Source: Flavobacteriales bacterium (GTDB lineage: Bacteria > Bacteroidota > Bacteroidia > Flavobacteriales_F > PHOS-HE28). Taken from it: 64,000 nt of DNA. How positions within the stretch are numbered: the first letter of the stretch is position 1; the number at the start of each line of letters is the position of its first letter. Made by a program: the position numbers and the translations under genes. Location of the stretch: NCBI GenBank assembly GCA_016710965.1, contig JADJTW010000032.1, positions 203,101 through 267,100 on the forward strand, read 5' to 3'. Below the pieces are notes generated by a model that was not told the origin of the DNA, searched no databases, and saw only the letters and a list, made by a program, of their open reading frames with translations. Positions 26,877-36,691 of the stretch are shown here, piece by piece.

Positions 26877-28766
26877 ATGAGAACCAGCCTCGCTGTCCTT
26901 GTCGCCTTGCTCATTCCGCACTGCCTTCCAGCGCAGGCGGTAGTCCTCGAAACGGTTGCCACCGGGTTCAACAAGCCCGTGGACCTCGCGCACTGCGGCG
27001 ATGGCAGGCTCTTCGTGGTGCAGCGTGGGGGAAGGGTCAAGGTCCTTCAGCCTGATGGGTCGGTGAACTCCGTGTTCTTCCTCGATATCGCGAGCCAGGT
27101 GAACAGCGTTGGCAATGAACAGGGCCTGCTGGGTCTGGCGTTCCATCCGCAGTACGCGGTGAACGGATACTTCTACGTGTACTACTGCACAGGCACGGGC
27201 AACGGTTCCACGCGTCTTTCGCGCTTCAGCGTAAGCGCGAACCCCGATGCGGCGGACCCAAGCAGCGAAGTGGTGCTGTGGGAACTGGCGCAGCCATACG
27301 CCAACCACAACGGCGGCGATCTGGATTTCGGCCCCGATGGCTATCTCTACTTCGCGCCTGGTGATGGCGGCCTGAGCAATGATCCCGGTGATCGCGCACA
27401 GGACCTCTCGACGGGCTTCGGGAAAGTCCACCGCATCGATGTGGACGGGGCGCTTCCTTTCGCCATACCACCAATGAACCCGTTCTCCGGTGCCGACGGC
27501 GTGGATACGCTGCGCACCATCCTGGCGCGTGGCCTGCGCAACCCCTTCCGCTTCGGGTTCGATGCGCTCAACGGCGATCTCTGGATCGGCGATGTGGGCC
27601 AGGCGACGAAGGAGGAAGTGGACAGGATCCCGGCCGGTGCATCGGGGCCTTTCAATTTCGGTTGGCGCTGCCGCGAAGGGACCATCACCAACGCCAATGT
27701 GAGCCAGGCGAATTGCGGCATGGCTGCGGACTATGATGAACCGGTCATCGACCACGATCAAGCCGACGGCTGGTGCGCAGTGATCGGTGGACGCGTGTAT
27801 CGGGGCACACGTTATCCATCCCTCTACGGCCGCTACATCTATTCTGATTATTGCCACGGGCAGCTGTATTCGTTGCATCACAACGGTTCGAATTGGGTTA
27901 GCGATACGCTCACTTCCACCGGTGCCTTCGGCATCGCCTGCATCGCGGAGGATGCCGCTGGCGAATTGTATGCGCTGAATACGGAGACCGGAGCGATCAT
28001 GCGCATCATCGATCCCGCCGAGTCGGTGTTGCTTCGTCCGCGTGCATACTTGGATGGGCCATTCTCCAGTGGAACCGGACTGATGAACGACGGCATGCGT
28101 GCTGCCGGTCTCGTGCCCGCCTTGGAGCCGTATACCAACACGCTGGGCTACGCCATGGTAGCAGGGGGAGCCGATGAGATGACGACGGCTCCGGTGCTGG
28201 CGATAACAGGCAACAACGCCGTCGTCGATTGGGTGCGTGTCGAATTGCGGCCCGCAGCCGTGCCCGCGTTGATCGCGGCCAGCGCCCACGGCCTGCTCCA
28301 GCGGGACGGCGATGTGGTGGCAGGCGATGGCGTTTCACCGCTCGTATTCCATGTGGCGCCGGGCGACTACCACGTTGCGGTACGGCACCGCAATCACCTT
28401 GCGGTGATGACCGCCGCTGCATTCGCTCTCTCCGCCATTCCTATCATGGTGGACCTGGGCAGCCCTTCCACTCCGGTTTTCGGAACAGGAGCGCGCAAAT
28501 CAGGTGGCAGCGTTGAACTGATGTGGGCCGGCAATGCCCGCGCGGACCAAGTGGTGCGCTATGTGGGTGCGCTGAACGATCGCGATCGGATCCTCGTGCG
28601 CGTGGGTGGCAACACGCCTACTAACACAGTCACAGGATATCATCTCGAGGACGTGAACCTGGATGGAGCCGTGCGTTACGTGGGAACGAACAACGATCGG
28701 GACCCCATCCTGCTGAACATCGGGAGCGCGATCCCGACAGGCACCCTACGCCAACAGCTGCCCTGA
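26877..28766 (+). CDS. Secreted PQQ-type sugar dehydrogenase, paralogue 2
   Basis: Paralogue of the preceding gene, about 629 residues, 61 bp downstream. Signal peptide RTSLAVLVALLIPHCLPAQ, then the same propeller motifs (VDLAHCGDGRLFVV, GLLGLAFHPQYAVNG, NHNGGDLDFGPDGYLYF, GLRNPFRFGFDALNGDLW). The terminal module again has two copies (RYVGALNDRDRIL and RYVGTNNDRDPIL) around EDVNLDGAV and ends in QLP, as does its neighbour. The ATG at 26877 is preferred to an upstream GTG. These enzymes oxidise sugars in the periplasm or outside using PQQ and Ca; the actual substrate is unknown. Confidence 0.88.
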   Translation: MRTSLAVLVALLIPHCLPAQAVVLETVATGFNKPVDLAHCGDGRLFVVQRGGRVKVLQPDGSVNSVFFLDIASQVNSVGNEQGLLGLAFHPQYAVNGYFYVYYCTGTGNGSTRLSRFSVSANPDAADPSSEVVLWELAQPYANHNGGDLDFGPDGYLYFAPGDGGLSNDPGDRAQDLSTGFGKVHRIDVDGALPFAIPPMNPFSGADGVDTLRTILARGLRNPFRFGFDALNGDLWIGDVGQATKEEVDRIPAGASGPFNFGWRCREGTITNANVSQANCGMAADYDEPVIDHDQADGWCAVIGGRVYRGTRYPSLYGRYIYSDYCHGQLYSLHHNGSNWVSDTLTSTGAFGIACIAEDAAGELYALNTETGAIMRIIDPAESVLLRPRAYLDGPFSSGTGLMNDGMRAAGLVPALEPYTNTLGYAMVAGGADEMTTAPVLAITGNNAVVDWVRVELRPAAVPALIAASAHGLLQRDGDVVAGDGVSPLVFHVAPGDYHVAVRHRNHLAVMTAAAFALSAIPIMVDLGSPSTPVFGTGARKSGGSVELMWAGNARADQVVRYVGALNDRDRILVRVGGNTPTNTVTGYHLEDVNLDGAVRYVGTNNDRDPILLNIGSAIPTGTLRQQLP

Positions 28767-28780
28767 GGCTCGGGCTGGGC

Positions 28781-29509
28781 TCATCGCAAGGCCTGGAGCA
28801 CCGTGATGCCGCCCATGATCACGACCAGGATCAGCACGATCCTGCGGAAGGAGCTCTGATCGATGCGATCGATCGCCAGTTTGCCCAGCCAGCTGCCGAG
28901 GAAGCTGGCTACGGCCATGAGCGGCAGGTAGTAGAGGACGGCTGAGGTCATGAAGCCATTCGAGGCGTACACCGCGCTCCGGCTCAGATCCACGCCCATA
29001 TCGATCCAGGCGCTGGTGCTCACGAATGCGCTTTTCTCCAAGGAGAAGGCAGCCAGCGTGATCCCACGCACGGCGCCACCGGTCCCGGCCAGGCCGGCAA
29101 GCAGCCCGGAGACAACGCCTCCGGAGGTGGCGTTGACGCGCGTGGCATCGAGCTTCCACTCCGGACGCAGCAGCAACGATGCGCCCAGCAGCACCAGCAC
29201 GCCGCCCAGGGTAATGGAGAGCGCTTTCTCTTCAATGGCGATGGTGAGCTGTGCGCCGATGATGACGAAGATCACCGCAGGAAGGCCGAGCCAGAGGAGG
29301 AGCCTCCAGGAAATGCCCTTGCGGAAGAGCAGCATCTTGGCCCCGTTGCTGAACACGTGGAACAGCGCAGTAAGCCCGAGCGCCTGATCGAAAGGAAGGA
29401 ACCAGCTCGCTAGTGGCATCACCAGCATCGAGCTGCCGAAACCACCGATGGTGCCGAGCACTTCGGCCAACAGGAGGAACAGGGCGAAGAGCCAGAAGGA
29501 GTACTCCAC
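28781..29509 (-). CDS. Sulfite exporter TauE/SafE family permease
   Basis: Membrane permease of 242 residues, about eight helices, with the TauE/SafE signature at the first repeat (LGTIGGFGSSMLVMPLASW) and second repeat (SGLLAGLAGTGGAVRG). Family members export sulfite, sulfoacetate or related anions. It starts at GTG, 9 bp after the response-regulator stop, and so is the last gene of the cysteine dioxygenase/histidine kinase/response regulator operon. Export of sulfite arising from cysteine sulfinate would fit that context. Confidence 0.88.
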   Translation of the reverse strand: MEYSFWLFALFLLLAEVLGTIGGFGSSMLVMPLASWFLPFDQALGLTALFHVFSNGAKMLLFRKGISWRLLLWLGLPAVIFVIIGAQLTIAIEEKALSITLGGVLVLLGASLLLRPEWKLDATRVNATSGGVVSGLLAGLAGTGGAVRGITLAAFSLEKSAFVSTSAWIDMGVDLSRSAVYASNGFMTSAVLYYLPLMAVASFLGSWLGKLAIDRIDQSSFRRIVLILVVIMGGITVLQALR

Positions 29510-29518
29510 CCGACGAAC

Positions 29519-30580
<1,062 letters not shown>

Positions 30581-30590
30581 CGGATGGGGA

Positions 30591-31820
30591 TCAGTGCGCC
30601 GCATGCTGCGCGAGTTGTACGGTGAACACGGTATTTCCCGGGGCACTGGTGAAGTTGATGGTGCCGCCGAGCAGGTCGAGGTATCGTTTCACGATGTTGA
30701 GGCCGAGGCCCGTGCCCTGGATGGTCATGGCATTGCCGCCGCGGAAGAAGCGCTCGAACAGGTGTTGCTGGTCCTCGGCAGGGATGCCCATGCCCTCATC
30801 CGAGACGGTGATGGTGAGGGTCCCTTCCCTGATCTGCGTGCGCAACCGGATGGGCTTCTGCTCGGGGGAGTATTTCATTGCATTGGTGACCAGGTTGGTG
30901 ATCACATGGCCGAGCATCACGCGATCGGTGAAGACCGTGCGGACATCACCGTCATGGTCGTAGTCGATGGACTGGCCCGGCTTGGCGAGGCCCCGCAGTT
31001 CCTCGATCTGCTCGATGCAATGATGCACGATGTCGAACTCGGCCGGTACGGGCTGCACGTCGCCCTGCTCAATGCGCTCGAGCGACAGGAACTCGTTGAG
31101 CATGGCCGTGAGATCGCGCACCTTGGCGCGTATCCGGGCCACGTGCTTGTCCACCTTCTCATCGCCTCCGCCGTACCGGCTGATGAGGTCGATGCTGCCC
31201 ATGATGGTGCTGAGCGGTGTGCGGAACTCATGGCTGGCCATGGATACGAAGCGGCTCTTCAGGGCATGCAGCTCGCGTTCCTTCTCCAGGGCCTCGCGCA
31301 CGCTGTGCTCAGCGGCCTTCAACTCGGCGGTGCGCTGTTCCACGCGTTCCTCCAGTTCCTGGTTGGTGCGCAGCAGGTCATCCTCGGCCTTCCGCCGCAG
31401 GGTGATATCGGTGACGAGTCCCATGACGAACCGCTGCCCGTCCACACTGAAATGGTTCAAGCTCACCTCCACGGGGAATACGCTGCCGTCCTTCCGCTGG
31501 CCCCACAGGTCCATCCCGATGCCCATGCTGCGTTGCACCGGTTTGCGGTCGTATGCGGTGCGGTGCTGCACATGCCGGGAGCGCGCGCTCTGGGGCAGCA
31601 GGATCTCGATCCGTTCGCCAACGAGGTCATCGGGTGCGTAACCGAACATCTCACCGAGCCGGGGATTGTTCATGAGGATGATGCCGCCGGGGTCCACTAC
31701 AACGAGGCCCTCGGCCGCCGTGGTGAAGAGCAGCTCGCACACCCGCGCGATATCCACGCTTCCGATGCCTTGTGATCCAATGGACATGCCCGCCAAGATA
31801 TCCGGCGCGGGCTTGCTCAT
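30591..31820 (-). CDS. PAS-domain sensor histidine kinase
   Basis: Soluble sensor kinase of 409 residues. PAS domain at about 25-145 (FTTAAEGLVVVDPGGIILMNNP, DITLRRKAEDD), coiled coil 150-190, HisKA with the phosphorylated histidine in SMASHEFRTPLSTI, then HATPase_c boxes: NLVTNAMKYSP (N), DEGMGIPAEDQ (G1) and GTGLGLNIVKRYL (G2). No transmembrane helix, so it senses a cytoplasmic signal, possibly redox or a metabolite. It overlaps the cysteine dioxygenase-like gene by ATGA and is followed by its presumed partner response regulator. Confidence 0.93.
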   Translation of the reverse strand: MSKPAPDILAGMSIGSQGIGSVDIARVCELLFTTAAEGLVVVDPGGIILMNNPRLGEMFGYAPDDLVGERIEILLPQSARSRHVQHRTAYDRKPVQRSMGIGMDLWGQRKDGSVFPVEVSLNHFSVDGQRFVMGLVTDITLRRKAEDDLLRTNQELEERVEQRTAELKAAEHSVREALEKERELHALKSRFVSMASHEFRTPLSTIMGSIDLISRYGGGDEKVDKHVARIRAKVRDLTAMLNEFLSLERIEQGDVQPVPAEFDIVHHCIEQIEELRGLAKPGQSIDYDHDGDVRTVFTDRVMLGHVITNLVTNAMKYSPEQKPIRLRTQIREGTLTITVSDEGMGIPAEDQQHLFERFFRGGNAMTIQGTGLGLNIVKRYLDLLGGTINFTSAPGNTVFTVQLAQHAAH

Positions 31821-32332
31821 CGCGGTGGGCCTGCTGGCGTAACGCTCACTCCGCCGGTACGCTCATCATAAACGCGCCATTTGCTCATGGGCTTCGCGTA
31901 GATGTTGAGGGTGACCGCTCTTCCAGGGCCGTGGTTCGAGAACCGGCGGATGGCCAGGCCATTCGTGATATGGTCCAATTGGCCGGCTTGCAGATGGACC
32001 TCGCCCGTCATGCGCAGATCGCCAGTCGGCCCAAGGATGAAACGCTCTTCGACCACTTCACCCAGTACCGGATGTATCCACGCCAACTGGCTGTCATAGT
32101 CATGGATGCTGGTATGCTGCCCAGGCTCATAGCAGATCACCAGCAGCTCGAACTCCTCGTTCCTATGGACGCATGTGCGCGTGTAGTGGCGGCTGTTCCA
32201 GCGGAAGTAGGGCTCCAGGTCGTGGCTGGGCACCGCATAGCGGTCGAGGATCTCGGCAAAGGCCTTCGGGTCGCGATGGCGAAGCAGTTCGCGCACCAGT
32301 TGGCCTACGGTGAGGATGGGAGCGTTGGGCAT
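31817..32332 (-). CDS. Cysteine dioxygenase type I-like cupin
   Basis: Cupin of 171 residues matching cysteine dioxygenase (cysteine to cysteine sulfinate). YTRTCVHRNEEFELLVICYEP aligns with the substrate-binding strand and Arg, and LNIYAKPMSKWRVYD keeps the active-site Tyr. However, the usual HxH iron motif reads SIHDYD and the third ligand position reads AIRRF, so only one of the three iron histidines is present at the expected place. Activity may be altered or lost. First gene of an operon with a histidine kinase, response regulator and TauE. Confidence 0.75.
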   Translation of the reverse strand: MPNAPILTVGQLVRELLRHRDPKAFAEILDRYAVPSHDLEPYFRWNSRHYTRTCVHRNEEFELLVICYEPGQHTSIHDYDSQLAWIHPVLGEVVEERFILGPTGDLRMTGEVHLQAGQLDHITNGLAIRRFSNHGPGRAVTLNIYAKPMSKWRVYDERTGGVSVTPAGPPR

Positions 32333-32346
32333 GGCAATACCGTTGG

Positions 32347-32390
32347 CGAACGTACTCGGGTGCTTCAGCCTCGGAACTGACGCTCGTCAG
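32347..32390 (-). promoter_or_regulatory. Promoter of cdo-like operon with TGAC-N4-GTCA operator
   Basis: CTGACGCTCGTCAG (32377-32390) is a perfect palindrome. On the minus strand TACGTTCG (32354 to 32347) fits the Bacteroidota -7 element (TAnnTTTG, one mismatch). The palindrome centre (32383.5) is 36.5 bp upstream of the last base of the -7 box, i.e. near -41.5, the class II CRP/FNR activator position. Confidence 0.65.
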
Positions 32391-32446
32391 CCGTTCAGCA
32401 AAGCGTCCTCATGCCACTTATTGTGATGCAACGCTTCCTTGCAGCC

Positions 32447-32734
32447 ATGGAACGGAATACTGGAGTGACCAGCGTGGGTATCGTTGTGGACAACCTGAAG
32501 TGCGGTGGTTGCGCGGCCACCATCCGGCGCAGGTTGAACGCCATCGCAGGTGTTCGAGCCGTCCAGGTGGATGAATCGGGCGGAACGATCCGTGTCGACC
32601 ATGATGGTACGGTATCGCGTGAGCGGATCACCGATGCCCTGCATGCCCTTGGCTATCCCGAGCACGGAACGGGCGACCTGCTGGACGCGGCGAAGTCGTA
32701 CGTGAGCTGTGCCATCGGCCGTGCAAGGGGGTGA
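32447..32734 (+). CDS. Heavy-metal-associated (HMA) domain protein
   Basis: Small HMA (ferredoxin-like) protein of 95 residues with the metal-binding loop LKCGGCAATI at about residues 17-26 and the typical AIAGVRAVQVDESGGTIRV second half. Such proteins carry copper or other soft metals to P-type ATPases or regulators. Two more ATGs lie upstream in frame (32411, 32426); 32447 leaves the usual short lead before the beta strand. Transcribed divergently from the cysteine dioxygenase-like operon. Confidence 0.8.
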   Translation: MERNTGVTSVGIVVDNLKCGGCAATIRRRLNAIAGVRAVQVDESGGTIRVDHDGTVSRERITDALHALGYPEHGTGDLLDAAKSYVSCAIGRARG

Positions 32735-33019
32735 AGGTCACGGATGCAATGGTTCCTTTGATCAACTGACCGCCAACCGGATCTTCGCCGGGCGCATAGC
32801 TCATAGGGCATCCTACCCCGAGGGCGACGGCGACGCGGATTGCGCACTGAACGGCGCACGGAAGGATAGCGGCGGTGTACTTGACGAGTCAATTCGCGAA
32901 TGTCATCTGTGGAGGAGTCTCGCCACTTCGGCATGCCAGGCGTGTTGCACAGCTCTCTCAGGTCGATCTGCGAAGGCCGGTGCAACGCGACGCCGTACCA
33001 GGGGCCGGGTCAGGCTTTG
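32735..33019. other. Intergenic region without a convincing gene
   Basis: About 285 bases between the HMA gene and the SQR promoter (348 bases up to the SQR start). Only short overlapping frames with no protein-like composition are seen. A short palindrome, TTGACGAGTCAA, lies at 32881-32892. Confidence 0.5.
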
Positions 33020-33063
33020 GTGAGGATCATCACCTCCGGCTCACGAGGGAGCGTATAGGTTCG
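33020..33063 (+). promoter_or_regulatory. SQR promoter with GTGA-N6-TCAC operator
   Basis: GTGAGGATCATCAC (33020-33033) followed by TAGGTTCG (33056-33063), a one-mismatch -7 element. Palindrome centre to last -7 base is 36.5 bp. The SQR ATG is 20 bp further on. Confidence 0.7.
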
Positions 33064-33082
33064 CCAACTCCATCATCGCACC

Positions 33083-34285
33083 ATGACCCCGCATTATCAA
33101 GTGCTCATCATCGGCGGCGGCAACGCTGGCCTTTCCGTAGCTGCGCTGTTGTTGCGCAAGAAGCGTGGTACAACCGTCGGCATCGTTGAGCCCAGTGAGA
33201 AGCACTACTATCAGCCCGCATGGACCTTGGTGGGCGGCGGCGCCTTCGATATCAGGAACACGGTGCGTGAAGAGAAGGACTACATCCCGAAGGGTGCCGA
33301 ATGGATCAAGGAAAGGGCCTCATCGTTCCAGCCGGCCGAGAACCAGGTGACTCTTGGCAGCGGTACCAAGCTCACCTATGACCAGTTGCTCGTATGCCCT
33401 GGCATCCAACTCGACTGGGGCGCTGTGAAAGGGCTTCCGGAGGCGATCGGCAGGGATGGTGTCTGCTCCAACTACAGCTTCATGCATGCACCATACACCT
33501 GGGAGTGCATCCGGGGCTTGAAGAAGGGCAGGGCCATCTTCCACAACCCGCACACTCCGGTGAAGTGCGGTGGCGCCCCGCATAAGATCATGTACCTGGC
33601 GGCCGATCACTGGCGCAGACAGGGTATCCTGAAGGACATCGACATTCAGTACTGGAGCGGCGCTGGCAAGCTCTTCGCGGTGCCCAGGTACGAGCACACG
33701 CTCTTGAAGGTGGTGGAGCGGGGCGCCATGAAGCTCAATTTCATGTGGCGGTTGGATGAGATAGACGGACGGGACAAACGGGTGCGTTTCCTGGGCTTCG
33801 GTGAGAACAACAAGGACGAGGAGAGATGGATGAACTACGACATGATCCACGTCACACCTCCTCAGAGCGCGCCGGACTTCATCAAGCAAAGTGCTCTGGC
33901 CAACGCTGCCGGATGGGTTGATGTTGACAAGCACACGCTCAGGCATGTCCGCTATCCGAACGTATGGAGCATCGGCGATGCTGCTGCTTTGCCCACATCG
34001 AAGACTGGCGCGGCCATCCGCAAGCAAGCACCCACGGTTGTGGCGAACATGCTCGCTGCCATGGCTGGTGAACCCCTGCCTGCGGATTACAATGGCTACA
34101 CATCGTGCCCTTTGGTCACGGGTTATGGCAAACTGGTGCTTGCGGAATTCGACTATGACAACAAGCCACAGGAGACTTTTCCGTTCGATCAAAGCAAGGA
34201 ACGTTGGAGCATGTACCAGTTGAAGCGGGAAGTGCTCCCGAGGTTGTACTGGAACTTCATCCTGCGTGGCAAGGCCCAAGGCTGA
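33083..34285 (+). CDS. sqr: Sulfide:quinone oxidoreductase, type II
   Basis: FAD-dependent oxidoreductase of 400 residues that oxidises sulfide, passing electrons to quinone and forming persulfide. The N-terminal FAD motif is IIGGGNAGLSVA. The two redox cysteines of the type II (mitochondrial SQOR-like) group are present: C162 in TPVKCGGAPHKIMYL and C342 in YTSCPLVTGYGKL, and AEFDYD follows as in SQOR. The C-terminal part should attach to the membrane. Its product is the substrate of the persulfide dioxygenases at 37.5 and 44 kb. A GTGA-N6-TCAC site sits in its promoter. The next two genes follow at 24 and 19 bp and may share the transcript. Confidence 0.93.
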   Translation: MTPHYQVLIIGGGNAGLSVAALLLRKKRGTTVGIVEPSEKHYYQPAWTLVGGGAFDIRNTVREEKDYIPKGAEWIKERASSFQPAENQVTLGSGTKLTYDQLLVCPGIQLDWGAVKGLPEAIGRDGVCSNYSFMHAPYTWECIRGLKKGRAIFHNPHTPVKCGGAPHKIMYLAADHWRRQGILKDIDIQYWSGAGKLFAVPRYEHTLLKVVERGAMKLNFMWRLDEIDGRDKRVRFLGFGENNKDEERWMNYDMIHVTPPQSAPDFIKQSALANAAGWVDVDKHTLRHVRYPNVWSIGDAAALPTSKTGAAIRKQAPTVVANMLAAMAGEPLPADYNGYTSCPLVTGYGKLVLAEFDYDNKPQETFPFDQSKERWSMYQLKREVLPRLYWNFILRGKAQG

Positions 34286-34309
34286 GAACGAACCCACAAA
34301 CCGAAATTC

Positions 34310-35893
34310 ATGAAGCATGTTCTATCGATCATCGCATTCCTCCCTTTGTTCCTGTCGGCGCAGTACTTCAACGGTCGTCAGCTGGTGCTTGAGGAGGTCA
34401 CGGTACCGGGCATGCCGGCGCTCCAATCGTTCGCGTGGGGCCAGTACGATGGACAGTGGTTCCTGATCGGAGGCCGCACCGACGGGCTCCACCGCAGACA
34501 ACCGCCTGTGGCCTTCCTCGCGGCGGACAACAACAGCAGCGCCTATGTGGTGGACCCCACCACCCTTGAGGTATGGTCGGCTTCCATCGCCTCGCTGCCA
34601 CAGGGCCTTCTTGAGCAACTGCAGAGCACCAACATGCAGTTCGAACAGCGCGGTAACGTCCTCTATTGTACGGGGGGATATGGCTATTCGCTCACGGCAC
34701 AGGACCACATCACCTATCCGAAGCTGACGGCGATCGATCTTCCCGGTGTGATGAGCGCCATCCGTAACGGGCAACCGATCGATTCCTACTTCAGGCAGAT
34801 CACCGATACACGCTTCGAGGTCACGGGAGGGCAGATGCGGCTGGTCGGGGATCAGTTCTACCTCGTAGGGGGGCAGCGCTTCGTTGGTCGTTACAACCCG
34901 CAAGGCCCAACGTTCGGACCAGGCTTCATCCAGGAGTACACCAACGCGATCCGTCGCTTCGCCATCAATGATGATGGCGTGGACCTTGCCATCTCCGACT
35001 ATTGGACCGTGGTGGATACTGTGAACCTTCACCGACGCGACTACAATATGCTTCCGCAGGTCTTCCCGGATGGCAGTGAAGGTCTTACTGTATTCAGCGG
35101 CGTGTTCCAATATGACACCGATCTGCCATGGCTCAACACGGTGGATATCGTAGGGAACAGCTACACGGTCGTGCCCGGTTTCGAGCAGCTGCTGAACCAG
35201 TACCACAGCGCGCACGCAGCAGTGTTCGATGCACCAACGAATACCATGTATTCCTTGTTCTTCGGGGGCATCGGTCGCTACTACTACAACGGTAGCACGC
35301 TGATGGACGACACCAACGTGCCATTCGTCAGTACCATCAGCCTGATCACACGAGATTCCAATGGTGCGATGGAGGAGACCGCCATCGGCAACATGCCGGC
35401 CTTGTTGGGCGCCAGTGCGGAGTTCCTGCCGTGGACTTCGACACCGCAGATGGGCAATGGCATCCTTCAACTCGACCAGTTCAGTGGTGATACCGTTGTG
35501 GCCGGTCACATCGTGGGCGGCATTCAAAGCTCGGCCCCCAACATCTTCTTCATCAATACGGGCACCCAGAGCGATGCCACCCCGCGTGTGTTCAGGGTGC
35601 TCCTGGTGGAATCATCCTCTACGGGAGTGAATGTCACGGATGCATCTTCCACCACCATGCGCATGGTGCGCGAAGGGAGCAACCTGATCGTGCAGTTGAG
35701 CGGCCTGACTGCTGGTGCGACGAACCTGCGCTTGATCGATACCACGGGACGTGAGCTGCGTACGCTGGTGAACGCCGTCCTTCCCGGAGGCGACCGTTCC
35801 TATACCATTCCGTTGGCTGGCCTGGCACAGGGCGCTTACATGATGGAGCTCAGCAACGGTGGTCGCCAGATTTCGCAGCGGTTCATCCGCTGA
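34310..35893 (+). CDS. Secreted kelch-like protein with T9SS tail
   Basis: Secreted protein of 527 residues: signal peptide (KHVLSIIAFLPLFLSAQ), then kelch-like propeller strands (WFLIGGRTDGLH, NVLYCTGGYGYS, DQFYLVGGQRF, YSLFFGGIGRYYY), then a C-terminal beta domain (about 440-527, LRLIDTTGRELRTL and AQGAYMMELS) that fits a T9SS sorting domain although the usual N-terminal PNP motif is missing. Function unknown. Its position between SQR and the ALDC-like gene, with short gaps, suggests joint expression. Confidence 0.8.
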   Translation: MKHVLSIIAFLPLFLSAQYFNGRQLVLEEVTVPGMPALQSFAWGQYDGQWFLIGGRTDGLHRRQPPVAFLAADNNSSAYVVDPTTLEVWSASIASLPQGLLEQLQSTNMQFEQRGNVLYCTGGYGYSLTAQDHITYPKLTAIDLPGVMSAIRNGQPIDSYFRQITDTRFEVTGGQMRLVGDQFYLVGGQRFVGRYNPQGPTFGPGFIQEYTNAIRRFAINDDGVDLAISDYWTVVDTVNLHRRDYNMLPQVFPDGSEGLTVFSGVFQYDTDLPWLNTVDIVGNSYTVVPGFEQLLNQYHSAHAAVFDAPTNTMYSLFFGGIGRYYYNGSTLMDDTNVPFVSTISLITRDSNGAMEETAIGNMPALLGASAEFLPWTSTPQMGNGILQLDQFSGDTVVAGHIVGGIQSSAPNIFFINTGTQSDATPRVFRVLLVESSSTGVNVTDASSTTMRMVREGSNLIVQLSGLTAGATNLRLIDTTGRELRTLVNAVLPGGDRSYTIPLAGLAQGAYMMELSNGGRQISQRFIR

Positions 35894-35912
35894 GGGGTTG
35901 CTTTGCAAGCGA

Positions 35913-36626
35913 ATGGCCAACAACCGGTCTGCGCCGAAAGCATGTCTAGGAGGGCTGCTGTTATTCGTGCTCCTTCCGAGCACGACGGTCGCCCAGGTCA
36001 AGGTCACCGGCGCCATGCGCAATACCATGTTCAACGGCCAGCTCGACGGGCTGATCGCCATGGATAGCCTGCAAATACCGGGAACATATGGACTTGGACC
36101 GCTTAGTCACTTGAGGGGCGAGATCCTGCTTTGGGATGGTGTGCCCTACGCGTCGCGTGCAACATCGGATTCGTCGCTGACCGTGCAGGTCGAGCGGGAG
36201 GCAAGCGCACCCTTCTTCGTGCATGCGATCGTGCAGGAATGGTTGGAGGTGCAGCTTCCGGACAGCATCAACGAACTAGCGAAGCTGGACGACTTTCTCA
36301 CAGGTCGTTTCGCCCACGAGAACAGGCCGAAGGTGTTCAAACTATCCGGATTCATCGCACATGCCGAAATCCATGTGGTGGATCTTCCGCCAGGTGCTTT
36401 GGTGCGCTCACCGGATGATGCGCACGAGGGGCGCAAGACGTTCGTTCACGAAAAGTCCGCGGCCGATCTGCTGGGCTTCTTCTCCACCCGCCACAAGGCC
36501 GTGTTCACGCATCACGACACGAACATCCACGTGCATTTGATCACCCGAGACCGCCTGTGGATGGGACATGTGGATGAAGTGCGCTTCGATCCTGCACTGG
36601 TGCGCCTCTTCGTGGCCCTTCAGTGA
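35913..36626 (+). CDS. Secreted alpha-acetolactate decarboxylase-like protein
   Basis: ALDC-family protein of 237 residues with a signal peptide (about 1-28, ending TTVAQ). TYGLGPLSHLRGEILLWDGVP aligns with the family's GLGTFNGLDGE segment, and the zinc-ligand region is intact (THHDTNIHVHL then MGHVDEVRF). ALDC converts acetolactate to acetoin. Cytoplasmic or secreted members exist; here a partner acetolactate synthase is not in view. The start at 35913 gives a good signal peptide and leaves 19 bp after the kelch-like gene. The link to sulfide oxidation is positional only. Confidence 0.8.
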   Translation: MANNRSAPKACLGGLLLFVLLPSTTVAQVKVTGAMRNTMFNGQLDGLIAMDSLQIPGTYGLGPLSHLRGEILLWDGVPYASRATSDSSLTVQVEREASAPFFVHAIVQEWLEVQLPDSINELAKLDDFLTGRFAHENRPKVFKLSGFIAHAEIHVVDLPPGALVRSPDDAHEGRKTFVHEKSAADLLGFFSTRHKAVFTHHDTNIHVHLITRDRLWMGHVDEVRFDPALVRLFVALQ

Positions 36627-36666
36627 CGAAGGTCACTCGGCATAGCTCACGATCGTCGTCTCTTTG
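36623..36666 (+). promoter_or_regulatory. Peroxiredoxin promoter with GTGAC-N4-GTCAC operator
   Basis: GTGACGAAGGTCAC (36623-36636), a perfect palindrome, and TCTCTTTG (36659-36666) as the -7 element. Centre to last -7 base is 36.5 bp. The palindrome overlaps the stop codon of the ALDC-like gene. Confidence 0.7.
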
Positions 36667-36691
36667 TACTCTCCAAAGCGACCCGATCATC

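Noticed and set aside
26703..28289. 528-residue minus-strand reading frame
   Set aside because: Antisense to the second sugar dehydrogenase, whose motifs are unambiguous.
32731..32743. GTGAAGGTCAC as another operator
   Set aside because: Half-sites are 3 bp apart, not 6, and no -7 element is at the fixed distance.
36623..36691. Upstream start for the peroxiredoxin
   Set aside because: The extra 23 codons read through the promoter palindrome and resemble no peroxiredoxin N-terminus.
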